Shown here in pieces: positions 9,207-17,739 of a stretch of DNA of 64,000 nucleotides. The first letter of the stretch is position 1. The number at the start of each line of letters is the position of its first letter. The stretch is from Vibrio gazogenes (GTDB lineage Bacteria; Pseudomonadota; Gammaproteobacteria; Enterobacterales; Vibrionaceae), in assembly GCF_002196515.1 (NCBI RefSeq), contig NZ_CP018836.1, positions 1-64,000 on the forward strand. The letters are read 5' to 3'. A program made the translations under genes and the position numbers. Below the pieces are notes generated by a model. That model did no database searches. It had not been told where the DNA came from and saw only the letters and a program-made list of their open reading frames with translations.

Positions 9207-10586
9207 CTAAAATATCAGATGAGCGATACCGGTGATGACTGGCAACGTGATCAGGGTTCGCAAAATGAAGATGATAAACAGCTCGACAATATTGACCGGA
9301 ATACGACTGCCCAGTAGCAAAGCGCCGACTTCTGACATATAGATGAGCTGTGTGACCGACATGGCTGCGATAATAAAACGGGTCATTTCATTATCAATAC
9401 TAGAAGCCAGAATGGCCGGAATAAACATATCGGCAAAACCGACCATGATGGTTTCGGATGCCTGTACCGCTTCAGGGACACCGAGCCATTGTAAAAATGG
9501 AATGAAAGGTTGACCTAACATCGCAAACGCAGAGGTATGCTCTGCGACAATCAGGGCGAGCGTCCCCAATCCCATCACCACCGGTAACACACCAAACACC
9601 ATATCTGCGGCATTGCGGAACCCTTCTGCCACGATGGCGCGACCTGATTTTACCTGCTGTGCCCGTTGGATTGCCAATTTCATGCCCCAAGACAATGAAT
9701 GATGTCCGTCCGGAATTGCATCTGCGGCACGATCAGGTGTACTGCCATCAATATATCGATCTTTTTTCAGACTCAGGGGCGGAATTCTCGGCAACACAAT
9801 AGCCGCAGCAAGACCTGCAAGACATATCGTCCCGTAGAATGGTAAGAAAAGATGTTCGAGTCGGACCTGTGCGATCACCACCAGACTAAAGGTAATCGAT
9901 ACCGCAGAGAAGGTTGTACCGACAACCGCCGCTTCCCGTTGGGTATAAAATTTCTCTTCGTACTGTTTGCTGGTCAGCAAAATGCCGACACTGCCGTCTC
10001 CCAGCCAAGATGCCATACAATCGATGGCACTGCGTCCCGGTAAGTTGAAGATTGGGCGCATTACTTTACTCAGAAGAGTTCCGAATAACTCAAGCAAACC
10101 GAAATTGAGTAATAAAGGCAGGAGTAATCCGGCAAAAATAAACACAGAAAACAGTGTTGGCAGCAGACCTTCCAATACCATACCGCCGGTATTCTCTTCC
10201 CATATCATCGCAGGTCCCCAGTGATATAAGCTGGAAAGTGCGGCTATCCCTCCGATGATCCGGACAACCAGCCACAGCAGTGAAGGGGATAAGAGTTGAT
10301 CTAAAAAGGGTTGCCGACGGATGACAGCGGGCTGATAGCAGCGGTAAAGCAGCGAGGCTCCTGAGATGCCGACAATGATCAGCGTAATCAGCGTCACAAT
10401 GTATTCGTCCAGAAAGTCGCGCAGTGTCGCGGCAAGAATTGCAACGGGAATCGTTAAATCACCCTGATAACGTAGTGGTGCCATGAACAGGAAAATGCCT
10501 GCTAATGATGGGAGCAGAAAGAGCCAGAAATCTCTTCCGGATTCTGAAGGCTGAGCAACGTCAACCGCTTTTGTATTGTCTTGCAT
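9207..10586 (-). CDS. YjiH-family membrane protein with nucleoside-recognition (gate) domains
   Basis: A 459-residue polytopic membrane protein with about ten hydrophobic helices. The segments around GGMVLEGLLPTLFSVF and SWLGDGSVGILLTSKQYEE fit the gate domain found in nucleoside transporters and in the YjiH/SpmA group. The start at 10586 (MQDNTKAVDV) is preferred over the in-frame start at 10667, which adds 27 residues that are not hydrophobic. The transported compound is unknown. It converges on the YeiL-like regulator and belongs by context to the nucleoside group. Confidence 0.8.
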   Translation of the reverse strand: MQDNTKAVDVAQPSESGRDFWLFLLPSLAGIFLFMAPLRYQGDLTIPVAILAATLRDFLDEYIVTLITLIIVGISGASLLYRCYQPAVIRRQPFLDQLLSPSLLWLVVRIIGGIAALSSLYHWGPAMIWEENTGGMVLEGLLPTLFSVFIFAGLLLPLLLNFGLLELFGTLLSKVMRPIFNLPGRSAIDCMASWLGDGSVGILLTSKQYEEKFYTQREAAVVGTTFSAVSITFSLVVIAQVRLEHLFLPFYGTICLAGLAAAIVLPRIPPLSLKKDRYIDGSTPDRAADAIPDGHHSLSWGMKLAIQRAQQVKSGRAIVAEGFRNAADMVFGVLPVVMGLGTLALIVAEHTSAFAMLGQPFIPFLQWLGVPEAVQASETIMVGFADMFIPAILASSIDNEMTRFIIAAMSVTQLIYMSEVGALLLGSRIPVNIVELFIIFILRTLITLPVITGIAHLIF

Positions 10587-11128
10587 TGTGATTCTCAGAT
10601 ATGTCAGTGCCGATGGATGGTGAACACGCTCATTCTGAGGTGTGCCCTCAATGCCTGACACTGGCAAATATTCAAAAAGTAAGTCATCTGTTCAGGTTCA
10701 AGTGTTTGAGACCGCCCAGATGATAAGGCGCGAAGAATATCTGTTTTTAGATATCGTCGCAACACTATTCATCTATAGTATCTATTTATTCACTATTTTT
10801 GTGCTATGAATGATGGTGAAGTTAGAGAATTGTATCTTGGTGTTGCGTTGGAGTTACGTTGGGGACGCAAAGTGAGTGCACAGATAAAACCGTCAATGGG
10901 CGGTTCATAAAATCAGTATGTTATATCCTCGGTATGACTGTGTGTTTGTTTGAGACTTCATCTATGATTGTAGATGTGTGTGATATTTCTTATGATAGAT
11001 TGGTCTGGTTATTTTTTGCTCACCTGTGAGGGCGGGACTCATTTCCGTCCGCCATGTTTTTGTCAGCAAATACTCATGATCAGACCGAAACAAAGATAAC
11101 TGGCCATATGATTAAACGGAGTTTGCAG
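10587..11128. other. Intergenic region without a recognised gene
   Basis: About 540 bp between two divergent genes, AT-rich around 10780-10850. It must hold promoters for both. Short inverted repeats occur, such as CATCTA / TAGATG near 10960 and GGCGGGAC / GTCCGCC near 11040. No coding region, tRNA or clear terminator was seen. Confidence 0.5.
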
Positions 11129-11425
11129 ATGATTAGTAAGCGTTTTTTTAAAACCAAAGAGGAAGTCGAAGTCACCTTTGAACTGGACATTCAAGAGGGA
11201 GCATCTCATGTCGCGATTGTCGCAGATTTTCTGGATTGGAAACCTGAGCCGATGAAGAAAGTCGCCAAATCTTCGACATACAAATACAAAGTGCGTCTCC
11301 CCAAAGATCAGGAATACCAGTTTCGCTACCTGTTAGGGGAAGACCAATGGATAAATGATTCCCATGCTGATAAATATATCCCCAATGGCTTTGGCGAAGA
11401 GAATAGTCTCGTTTCTACACATTAA
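11129..11425 (+). CDS. Small isoamylase-type E-set / carbohydrate-binding domain protein
   Basis: A 98-residue protein consisting of one immunoglobulin-like domain: VEVTFELDI, VAIVADFLDWKPEPMKK and YQFRYLLGEDQWINDSHAD match the early-set domain of isoamylases and the glycogen-binding domain of AMPK. Such stand-alone proteins are common in Vibrio and may bind glycogen or another glucan. The start at 11129 is chosen because CGGAG precedes it and the upstream in-frame residues look non-domain. No catalytic domain is attached. Confidence 0.75.
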   Translation: MISKRFFKTKEEVEVTFELDIQEGASHVAIVADFLDWKPEPMKKVAKSSTYKYKVRLPKDQEYQFRYLLGEDQWINDSHADKYIPNGFGEENSLVSTH

Positions 11426-11613
11426 TAACATGCGATTATTAATCATAAATGAATCGATATTGTGGTGAATGATGTGCGTGTGATTCACATACAAGGTGTC
11501 GAAAAAGGGTACTGTGAGTACCCTTTCAACGATGCTTTGACTTTACTCTGATGTTGATTACGTCATAAAATCCTATCCTTGGACGTTTTTGATCGATTTT
11601 GCAAGGTGGGGTT

Positions 11614-12930
11614 GTGGTTAAGTTAATCGTTGAACGAGTGATGTCGCTGTCCAGACGACAGCGTGTTTTCATCCTGGGATTACCTTTATTGGTTGTGGTT
11701 TCTTTTTATACGTTACTGAACGATCACACCACTCGCCATAGTCTTGATGTTAGTATTTCTTCAGAGCAACAGCTTGTTGATTCACTGATTGCTGAACAAA
11801 CACAAGCCCCCGCTGAAAACCTGCCTGATTACGAATATGTGATTCGTTCCGGAGATAACCTCAGTAGTATTTTTGAACAACTTGGATTCGGCTATCGTGA
11901 TTTGTTGAAAATCATGGAAACGGATTTGAACTATTTGGCGCTCGATACGCTTCAACCCGGTGATACCCTGAGATTCTGGCGCACGAAGGACGGCAATGAT
12001 TTAGCGAAAATGGCGTTGCAATTTAGCTTAGTCAAACAGGTCGTTTATACACGTCTGGATGATGGCAGCTATGCGTATCAAGAGATCAACATCCCCGGGA
12101 CTTGGAAACAAGTCCCACTGATCGGGGAGATTCAAGGATCATTTTCACAGTCAGCCTATCGATTAGGGCTCAATAGCAATGAAATTGAGCAGATGGTCAG
12201 ATTACTGAAAGATAAAGTCAACTTCACAAAAGACTTACGCGCGGGCGATCAGCTTGAAATTGTACAATCGAAGCAGTTTGTCGGGGATAAACTGACGGGC
12301 AACAGTGAAATTCAGGCCATCAAAATATTTACCCGTGGCAGGGTTGTTTCTGCATACCTGCATACTGACGGACAGTATTACGATCAGGATGGTCATAGTC
12401 TGCAAAAAGCATTTCGTCGTTACCCGACCAGCCGTCACTGGCGAATGAGTTCACCATTTAATCCTTTCCGCCGCCATCCGGTGACGGGGCGAATTATGCC
12501 GCATAACGGCACTGACTTCGCGACACCAGTCGGAACGCCGGTATTGTCTACTGGCGACGGTACGGTGATTATTGTGCGTAAACACCCCTATGCCGGGAAT
12601 TATATCGTGATTCGTCATGACAGCACTTACATGACGCGCTATCTGCATCTGAGTAAGATTCTGGTTCATCGGGGACAAAAAGTCTCTCGGGGGCAAAAAA
12701 TTGCATTATCCGGCCGATCGGGAAGAGTCACCGGCGCGCATCTGCACTATGAGTTAATTGTGAAAGGGCGTCCGGTTGATGCGATGAAAGCCAAAATTCC
12801 GATGGCAACCTCAGTTGCCAAGAAAGAGATGAAGCAGTTCATTGCGCACCGGAACAAAATGAATCAATTGCTTGAACGGCAAGAGTTAAAGCTTGCTGCG
12901 CACACAGAAGACAACACCGAACAGAGTTAG
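11614..12930 (+). CDS. shyA: M23-family cell-wall endopeptidase, ShyA-like
   Basis: A membrane-anchored or secreted murein endopeptidase of about 438 residues. A short cytoplasmic basic segment (SRRQR) precedes one hydrophobic helix, then a LysM-like domain (YVIRSGDNLSSIFEQLGFGY), a middle domain, and the LytM/M23 catalytic domain with zinc ligands in HNGTDFATPVG and HLHYEL. It cuts D,D-crosslinks of peptidoglycan to allow cell growth. Length and domain order fit V. cholerae ShyA, which lies in the same neighbourhood (recalled). The GTG start at 11614 follows AAGGTGG; a TTG at 11599 is also possible. Confidence 0.88.
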   Translation: MVKLIVERVMSLSRRQRVFILGLPLLVVVSFYTLLNDHTTRHSLDVSISSEQQLVDSLIAEQTQAPAENLPDYEYVIRSGDNLSSIFEQLGFGYRDLLKIMETDLNYLALDTLQPGDTLRFWRTKDGNDLAKMALQFSLVKQVVYTRLDDGSYAYQEINIPGTWKQVPLIGEIQGSFSQSAYRLGLNSNEIEQMVRLLKDKVNFTKDLRAGDQLEIVQSKQFVGDKLTGNSEIQAIKIFTRGRVVSAYLHTDGQYYDQDGHSLQKAFRRYPTSRHWRMSSPFNPFRRHPVTGRIMPHNGTDFATPVGTPVLSTGDGTVIIVRKHPYAGNYIVIRHDSTYMTRYLHLSKILVHRGQKVSRGQKIALSGRSGRVTGAHLHYELIVKGRPVDAMKAKIPMATSVAKKEMKQFIAHRNKMNQLLERQELKLAAHTEDNTEQS

Positions 12931-12937
12931 ATGTATT

Positions 12938-12975
12938 GGCGCTGAACCCGATGGATGTTTAGCGCTCGATTTTTT
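12938..12975 (+). terminator. Terminator of the ShyA-like gene
   Basis: GCGCTGAAC and GTTTAGCGC pair (one G-T pair), then a T-rich run (GATTTTTTG). Confidence 0.7.
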
Positions 12976-12996
12976 GTACGCAATTTATTTTCAGGG

Positions 12997-14838
12997 TTAT
13001 CCGTTGGATTCCTCCCGCCCGAGCAATTGGTGAATGACCATTTCGGGCGGCAGCGGCGCTGAGAATAGATAGCCCTGAATTTGAGTACAGCCCATCTCAT
13101 ATAAACGAGTCAACGACTGCTCCTCTTCAACCCCTTCCGCAACCAAATCCACATCCAATTGGTTGGCAAGTTGAATGATTAAACTGACAACTTTCTCGGA
13201 TGTCTCATTGCATAACATATTTTTGATGAAGGATGCATCGATCTTAATGCAATCGATCGGATAATTATGAATATAATTCAGGCTAGAGTAACCCGTACCG
13301 AAGTCATCCAAAGCAACTTTAAAGCCGGCATCCCGTAGGTTGCTGATAATATTTCGGGTGACCTGCCGTTGGGATAGCAGCGCTGTCTCTGTGATTTCAA
13401 TCGTGAACTCTCCCGGATAAAAACCATAGTGTGTGATCCGTTCTTTCAGTTTCTGAATATAGTTGTCCTGTTGGTTTAACTCATAGGCTGAACAGTTAAT
13501 ACTCAGCCTGACTTTCTGGTTCGACGATTGCTCAATTTGTTGTTTGGCAAGACAGGCGAGCTCAATCACACGATCACCGAATTCAATAATCAGGCCGGAC
13601 TGTTCTGCCGCTGCGATAAACTCAACCGGAGAGATGTCACCAAGCACCGGACTTTGCCAGCGGCAGAGCACTTCAAAGTAGTTCCAGTCGGGATGATGCT
13701 GTCTGACGATGGGTTGAAGCACAACGTAGATCTCTTGAGGTTCGTCGAGATTTTTGCTCAGCGCGTCTCTGAGTGCATCAATCACTTGGTTCTTACGGTG
13801 ATATTCTTCGCTCAGATGGGTGTCATAACAACAAATGTCGGGTTGACAGAATTTCTTGCTATTTTTGAGTGCCAGGCTGGCATTGAGCAGCAATTGATCG
13901 GCATTGTTTGATTCTTCCTTGTGTCTGGCAATACCGATACTCGCTGAGATTCTAATGCAATGTGCGACATCCTGATATCCGGCACGAATTCGGGTGAGTA
14001 TTTCTTGGCAGACCCTCTCAGGCTGTTGATCAAAGGTAATGAACGCAAATTCATCCCCGGCAATCCGAAAGGTCAGTTGCTCATCTTGAATACAAGCCGA
14101 AATCGTGTGAGCCACAAATCTTAACACCTGATCCCCAATATAATTGCCATAGAGATCATTTATGTATTTAAAGTCGTGGATATCTAACATCCCCAGCGAA
14201 AAATTAAACTGGCTTTGGGATGCAGACACAAGCCTTTCTAATGTGTCAGCAAGAAAACTACGATTCATCAGGTTGGTCAGATCATCATGGGAAACTTCAT
14301 AATTCAGACGGTTGAGTAAGGCATCCGTTCGGTTGGTTTGATGCTGAAAGCGACGATATTGCATCACCACCTGAGAAACCAGACGATGCCACTGGATGAG
14401 CATGGCAGATTCGGTAATCGGTGAGTGTGTTAATGAAACAAACAGATACATCTGCTCACCGGATGCCGCATGATTCACCAAGGTTCCCAGATAGCCTTCG
14501 ATTTGGTGATTCACCAGATAAGTCGCATGAGGATAGCGTTGGTAAACCTGATCTGGAATAAGGTAATACTGATGTGGCTGATGTTCCAGTTGATAGGTAA
14601 TCAGCGTATCCAGATGCGCACCAATATCATCATCAAATAGTCCCGTCGATGATGCCGCCAGCAAACGCTTCTGTTGTTTGACCTGATCAATCTCAAATAG
14701 TAAAGCAGCCTGCGAGTCTGTTGCTTGATGCAGCATATCGGTTGATTTCTGATAGAGAGAACAGTCGGTAATCGAAATCAGTTCAGCGATCGATTGCAAA
14801 TCCACTTCGCTGAACGAAAGTGGTCCTCTTATATTCAT
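12997..14838 (-). CDS. GGDEF-EAL c-di-GMP signalling protein
   Basis: A 613-residue cytoplasmic protein. The first 185 residues resemble a GAF-like sensory domain. The GGDEF domain follows (SHDDLTNLMNRSFLADTL, active loop RIAGDEFAFI, so AGDEF rather than GGDEF), then an EAL domain with ExL as EVL, NCSAYEL, EITETALL, ALDDFGTGYSS, CIKIDASFI and AEGVEEEQ. All metal and catalytic positions of the phosphodiesterase that I can recognise are kept, so c-di-GMP hydrolysis is likely; cyclase activity is uncertain. The start at 14838 follows an AGG element; 14856 lacks one. It converges on the ShyA-like gene as VCA0080 does in V. cholerae (recalled). Confidence 0.9.
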   Translation of the reverse strand: MNIRGPLSFSEVDLQSIAELISITDCSLYQKSTDMLHQATDSQAALLFEIDQVKQQKRLLAASSTGLFDDDIGAHLDTLITYQLEHQPHQYYLIPDQVYQRYPHATYLVNHQIEGYLGTLVNHAASGEQMYLFVSLTHSPITESAMLIQWHRLVSQVVMQYRRFQHQTNRTDALLNRLNYEVSHDDLTNLMNRSFLADTLERLVSASQSQFNFSLGMLDIHDFKYINDLYGNYIGDQVLRFVAHTISACIQDEQLTFRIAGDEFAFITFDQQPERVCQEILTRIRAGYQDVAHCIRISASIGIARHKEESNNADQLLLNASLALKNSKKFCQPDICCYDTHLSEEYHRKNQVIDALRDALSKNLDEPQEIYVVLQPIVRQHHPDWNYFEVLCRWQSPVLGDISPVEFIAAAEQSGLIIEFGDRVIELACLAKQQIEQSSNQKVRLSINCSAYELNQQDNYIQKLKERITHYGFYPGEFTIEITETALLSQRQVTRNIISNLRDAGFKVALDDFGTGYSSLNYIHNYPIDCIKIDASFIKNMLCNETSEKVVSLIIQLANQLDVDLVAEGVEEEQSLTRLYEMGCTQIQGYLFSAPLPPEMVIHQLLGREESNG

Positions 14839-15061
14839 ACTAAAGCCTACTGACATTGTGATTATATTTGTACCTTATAACTTTGGGCGAAGAGTGATGC
14901 TTTTTCCAGTTTTTGGCTCGCTTCGAGCCCATTGTCTGAGGTCTGGGATGGGATTCATCTTGAGAATAAATGAATTTGTGCGAGTATACGCGGGTTACCC
15001 GATGATGTGTTTTCAGCATGGGGATGATTTCAATGCCAGCCAAACAGAGACGGACATATAA

Positions 15062-15412
15062 ATGTTACAGCATGATTTTGAACAGATAGTACAACAAGCC
15101 TGTCAGACCGGAAGCTTACCGCTCGCACTTGCCTATTTGAAACAGGTTGATGAGGCCGAAATTGCTTCAGCGGCTGAAGCGTTAAGCGGGCAGTTTATGA
15201 TTGCAGAGATTGAGGGTGAGCAACGTATTTATCATGTGACCACTCAAGAAGATGAAGCAGGCACGCCTGAAGAGCTCGCGGAATACGTGATGACCGAAGG
15301 GGATGACGTGATTCGTTTTGTGGCTTGGTTTTTTGATACACAATTCAGTATCAAAGGCAAAGAAACCTATCAGGCGGCCGGAAAAACATATACGCAGCCA
15401 AAGCGTAAATAA
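15062..15412 (+). CDS. Conserved hypothetical protein, 116 residues
   Basis: Not recognised as a named family. The protein is acidic, soluble and has no signal peptide. The N-terminal third is helical and rich in Gln and Ala, followed by an alternating strand pattern (QFMIAEIEGEQRIYHVTT) and a C-terminal segment FVAWFFDTQFSIKGKETYQA. It is divergent to the GGDEF-EAL gene, which may hint at a link to c-di-GMP signalling, but nothing in the sequence shows this. Codon use matches the flanks. Confidence 0.7.
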   Translation: MLQHDFEQIVQQACQTGSLPLALAYLKQVDEAEIASAAEALSGQFMIAEIEGEQRIYHVTTQEDEAGTPEELAEYVMTEGDDVIRFVAWFFDTQFSIKGKETYQAAGKTYTQPKRK

Positions 15413-15497
15413 CAGGATGAACGTTGGCGTTTTCAGATGAGCCGACGGTGGCCTCTTTTGGCATCGTGTTTAAACATCGTTTTTAAAAATAGCTGCT

Positions 15498-15600
15498 AAA
15501 AAAAAGCCTCCCTGATCGAAGGGAGGCGAAGAACATGAAGTGACCAGTGATTCTGCCCTATCACTGTGAAAGAAGCACAAACGCTGCCTGCATTTGTCAC
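15498..15600 (-). ncRNA. Candidate sigma-54-dependent small RNA, about 103 nt, three stem-loops
   Basis: The minus strand from about 15600 to 15498 folds into three consecutive hairpins with no long gap. The first is ACAAATGC / GCGTTTGT (8 bp), the second CAGTGAT / ATCACTG (7 bp), the third GCCTCCCT / AGGGAGGC (8 bp) followed by eight T residues, a textbook terminator. A sigma-54 promoter with correct GG-N10-GC spacing ends 12 nt before the predicted 5' end. No open reading frame explains it. It lacks the conserved Qrr core, so it is not a quorum-regulatory RNA that I recognise. It lies on the same strand as the porin gene, downstream of that gene's terminator. Confidence 0.72.
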
Positions 15601-15609
15601 TGAATAGAT

Positions 15610-15625
15610 TGCAGAGTTTGTGCCA
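15610..15625 (-). promoter_or_regulatory. Sigma-54 (RpoN) promoter of the candidate small RNA
   Basis: On the minus strand TGGCACAAACTCTGCA matches the consensus TGGCAC-N5-TTGCA with one change. The invariant GG (15624-15623) and GC (15612-15611) are exactly 10 nt apart, as RpoN requires. The predicted start is near 15599, just before the first stem-loop. Confidence 0.75.
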
Positions 15626-15754
15626 ATTTATTAATGTGTTTTAAATCAGTTATTTAATCATATTGTAATTGTCATGACCGTTGCGGCGTGCATTATGATG
15701 GGGCAAAGTTGTGATGAAGTGGTGCACTGAGCAGGCTGTCAGTATGGTCTGACA

Positions 15755-15783
15755 TAAAAAAGGTCAGACATCTCTGCCTGACC
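15755..15783 (-). terminator. Terminator of the porin gene
   Basis: On the minus strand GGTCAG and CTGACC pair and are followed by six T residues, 33 nt after the porin stop codon. Confidence 0.85.
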
Positions 15784-15815
15784 AATCGTGGATTATCTGG
15801 TTCTATCGGTTTGAG

Positions 15816-16769
15816 TTAGAAGTCGTAACGAATACCCGCTTGAAGTTGATCGTCTGTATTCTTCAACTGTTCAAACTTGTAGCCGGTGTAAACACGCAGG
15901 TGACCATTGAATTTATGCTCAACTTCCAGTGCAAGATGATCGACCGTATCTTTGTTATCCACTTCCTGAAAGTTGTAGACAGCGATCAGTGACGTTTTGC
16001 CAAACTTGTATTTTGCGCCTAGCTCATAGTCATCCGCATCAACTTCTTTGCCGCCCGAAACCGCTGTTCCGGTTCCGTATAGGGCGCCAAGCGTTAAGGC
16101 ATCCAGCTTGAATTGTCCGCCGATATTGAACTGGTCTTCAGAATTCGAACCATTGTCCTGAGTCACATAGCCAAGACCAACGGTCAGGCTGTCAGTGAAG
16201 CCATACACAGCAGAGAGACCGAAACTGTCATTGTCCTTTTTGTCTGAAGCAATATAGTTTGCCTGAATGCTCAGTGCATCGAATTGACCGGAATAGACAA
16301 AGTTGTTGTCACGCTTATCTTTATTACCACCGATGAGGTCAGCGGCTTCTTCATCAAATGTATTCATCAGGTCAGTAAAGTTGGTCACCTGTACCTGCGC
16401 TGAATCTTGTTTACCGTAAGAGAACTCACCAATGTTTGTACCCATACCAGCATAGAAATAACGGTTGGTCAGGTTGTCACCATCGCCATCTCCTTTGCTG
16501 TCGCTGTTATTGAGTTCTGCTTCATATTTACCAAAGCCGTACAAATCATCAGATAGAGCCGTTTTTCCGACTAAGTTCACTCGTGCCCGAGATTTGTCTT
16601 TAAAATTGCTCTTTGTTGCAGACTCATTTTCATCGGAAAGATTGAAACGAGCTTCAGCACGTCCCCCCACTTTTAAGGTCGTGCCTTTGCTATCATAGAC
16701 TGTGGCAGCCATAGAGGAGCCGGATACCAATGCTGTGAGAATGGCTGTAGTCAGAACTGCTTTTTTCAT
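15816..16769 (-). CDS. General porin of the OmpU/OmpC type
   Basis: A 317-residue outer-membrane beta-barrel. The start at 16769 (MKKAVLTTAILTALVSGSSM, cleavage after AMA) gives a proper signal peptide; an in-frame start 75 nt upstream would add a non-signal extension. The mature protein has alternating strands with acidic loops, AEARFNLSDE near the N-terminus, and the terminal QAGIRYDF with C-terminal Phe needed for outer-membrane insertion. It should form a trimeric diffusion channel. It has its own terminator and an upstream palindrome at 16952-16966. Confidence 0.9.
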   Translation of the reverse strand: MKKAVLTTAILTALVSGSSMAATVYDSKGTTLKVGGRAEARFNLSDENESATKSNFKDKSRARVNLVGKTALSDDLYGFGKYEAELNNSDSKGDGDGDNLTNRYFYAGMGTNIGEFSYGKQDSAQVQVTNFTDLMNTFDEEAADLIGGNKDKRDNNFVYSGQFDALSIQANYIASDKKDNDSFGLSAVYGFTDSLTVGLGYVTQDNGSNSEDQFNIGGQFKLDALTLGALYGTGTAVSGGKEVDADDYELGAKYKFGKTSLIAVYNFQEVDNKDTVDHLALEVEHKFNGHLRVYTGYKFEQLKNTDDQLQAGIRYDF

Positions 16770-17107
16770 CTTGTTTACCTTATTCCATTGTGATTGAGCT
16801 TCTGTGCTCTTTTTTTGTAATGACTGGAGTAAGTTAGAGGGCAAAGATGAAGATTAGATTGCAGAATGCTTACTATTACATGTTGTTTTTATTTGATTTT
16901 TTTATAACTTTTATGAAATTAAGTGTTTTGATGCGTATTGTTTTTTGAATGTGCATTTTAAATGCATGCTTATAGTGAATGAGTTGAGGATTTTTCATTG
17001 ATATTTAATAAGCAAATGGGCGTTAAATATAATCCGGTGTGACGGTGCTAGTGAATCATCCTGTTTTATGGTTTGATAAAATATCCTCAATCACGATGGT
17101 AAAGATT
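16770..17107. other. AT-rich divergent promoter region between the porin gene and acpH
   Basis: About 340 bp, very AT-rich between 16870 and 17040. The only structured element noticed is the perfect palindrome at 16952-16966. No coding region was seen. Confidence 0.5.
16952..16966. promoter_or_regulatory. Perfect 15-bp palindrome resembling an NsrR box
   Basis: TGCATTT-T-AAATGCA, flanked by AATG and TGCT. Aligned by eye to the gammaproteobacterial NsrR operator (ATGCATTT-N-AAATGCAT core) it matches about 18 of 22 arm positions. NsrR is a nitric-oxide-sensing repressor. It lies about 183 bp before the porin start and about 140 bp before acpH. Confidence 0.4.
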
Positions 17108-17698
17108 ATGAATTTTTTAGCGCACTTGCATCTTGCTCAACACTGTCAGTCCAGTTTATTGGGCAATCTGCTGGGCGATTTCGTGAAAGGTGATCCGCAG
17201 GGGCGTTACCCTGACCCCATCGTCAAGGGGATTCGTTTACACCGCTTTGTCGATGCCTATACCGACCAACATCCCGTGGTACAGGCGTTGAAGTCCTATT
17301 TCCCCGGAGAGAGCCGTCGCTTTGCACCCATCGGGCTTGATTTATTCTGGGACCACTGTCTGGCCCGTCGCTGGCATGATTTACATCACCACCCGCTAGC
17401 GGTGTTCTGTCAGGATGCACAAGGACAAATTGAGCAAGAGCTGACATTTAAGGTGCCCGAACCCTTCATACAAGTTCACCGACGGATGTGGCAAGGACGC
17501 TGGCTGGAATCTTACGCTGAATTCGACAATATAGAAGTTGCTCTACAGCGAATGTCACACCGCTCACCGCGGATGCAGTCGCTCACCAGTTGTATTCCAC
17601 CGCTGAAGACCCATTATCAACATTTATCTGAGAGCTTCGCTCAGCTCTATCCACAAGTCCTAGATGCGGTCAGCGTCGCGTTTTCAGAGATGGAATAA
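17108..17698 (+). CDS. acpH: Acyl carrier protein phosphodiesterase
   Basis: A 196-residue protein close in length and sequence to E. coli AcpH (193 residues). It begins MNFLAHLHLA and shows GNLLGDFVKG, IRLHRFVDAYTD and LDLFWDHCLARRW, the HD-like metal-binding pattern of this family. It removes the 4'-phosphopantetheine group from acyl carrier protein. The start at 17108 is chosen by homology; an upstream in-frame start at 17039 adds 23 unrelated residues. Confidence 0.9.
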   Translation: MNFLAHLHLAQHCQSSLLGNLLGDFVKGDPQGRYPDPIVKGIRLHRFVDAYTDQHPVVQALKSYFPGESRRFAPIGLDLFWDHCLARRWHDLHHHPLAVFCQDAQGQIEQELTFKVPEPFIQVHRRMWQGRWLESYAEFDNIEVALQRMSHRSPRMQSLTSCIPPLKTHYQHLSESFAQLYPQVLDAVSVAFSEME

Positions 17699-17709
17699 TT
17701 TTGGATGAA

Positions 17710-17739
17710 GGGCTCGAAGCATCGTATTTGTTCGAGCCT
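17710..17739. terminator. Convergent hairpin between acpH and the MFS transporter gene
   Basis: GGCTCGAA and TTCGAGCC pair around an 11-nt loop. Only short T or A runs flank it, so it is a weak bidirectional terminator candidate. Confidence 0.45.

Noticed and set aside
15498..15600. Identity of the sigma-54 RNA as a Qrr quorum-regulatory RNA
   Set aside because: The conserved Qrr core that pairs with luxR/hapR-type mRNAs is absent and the hairpin order differs.
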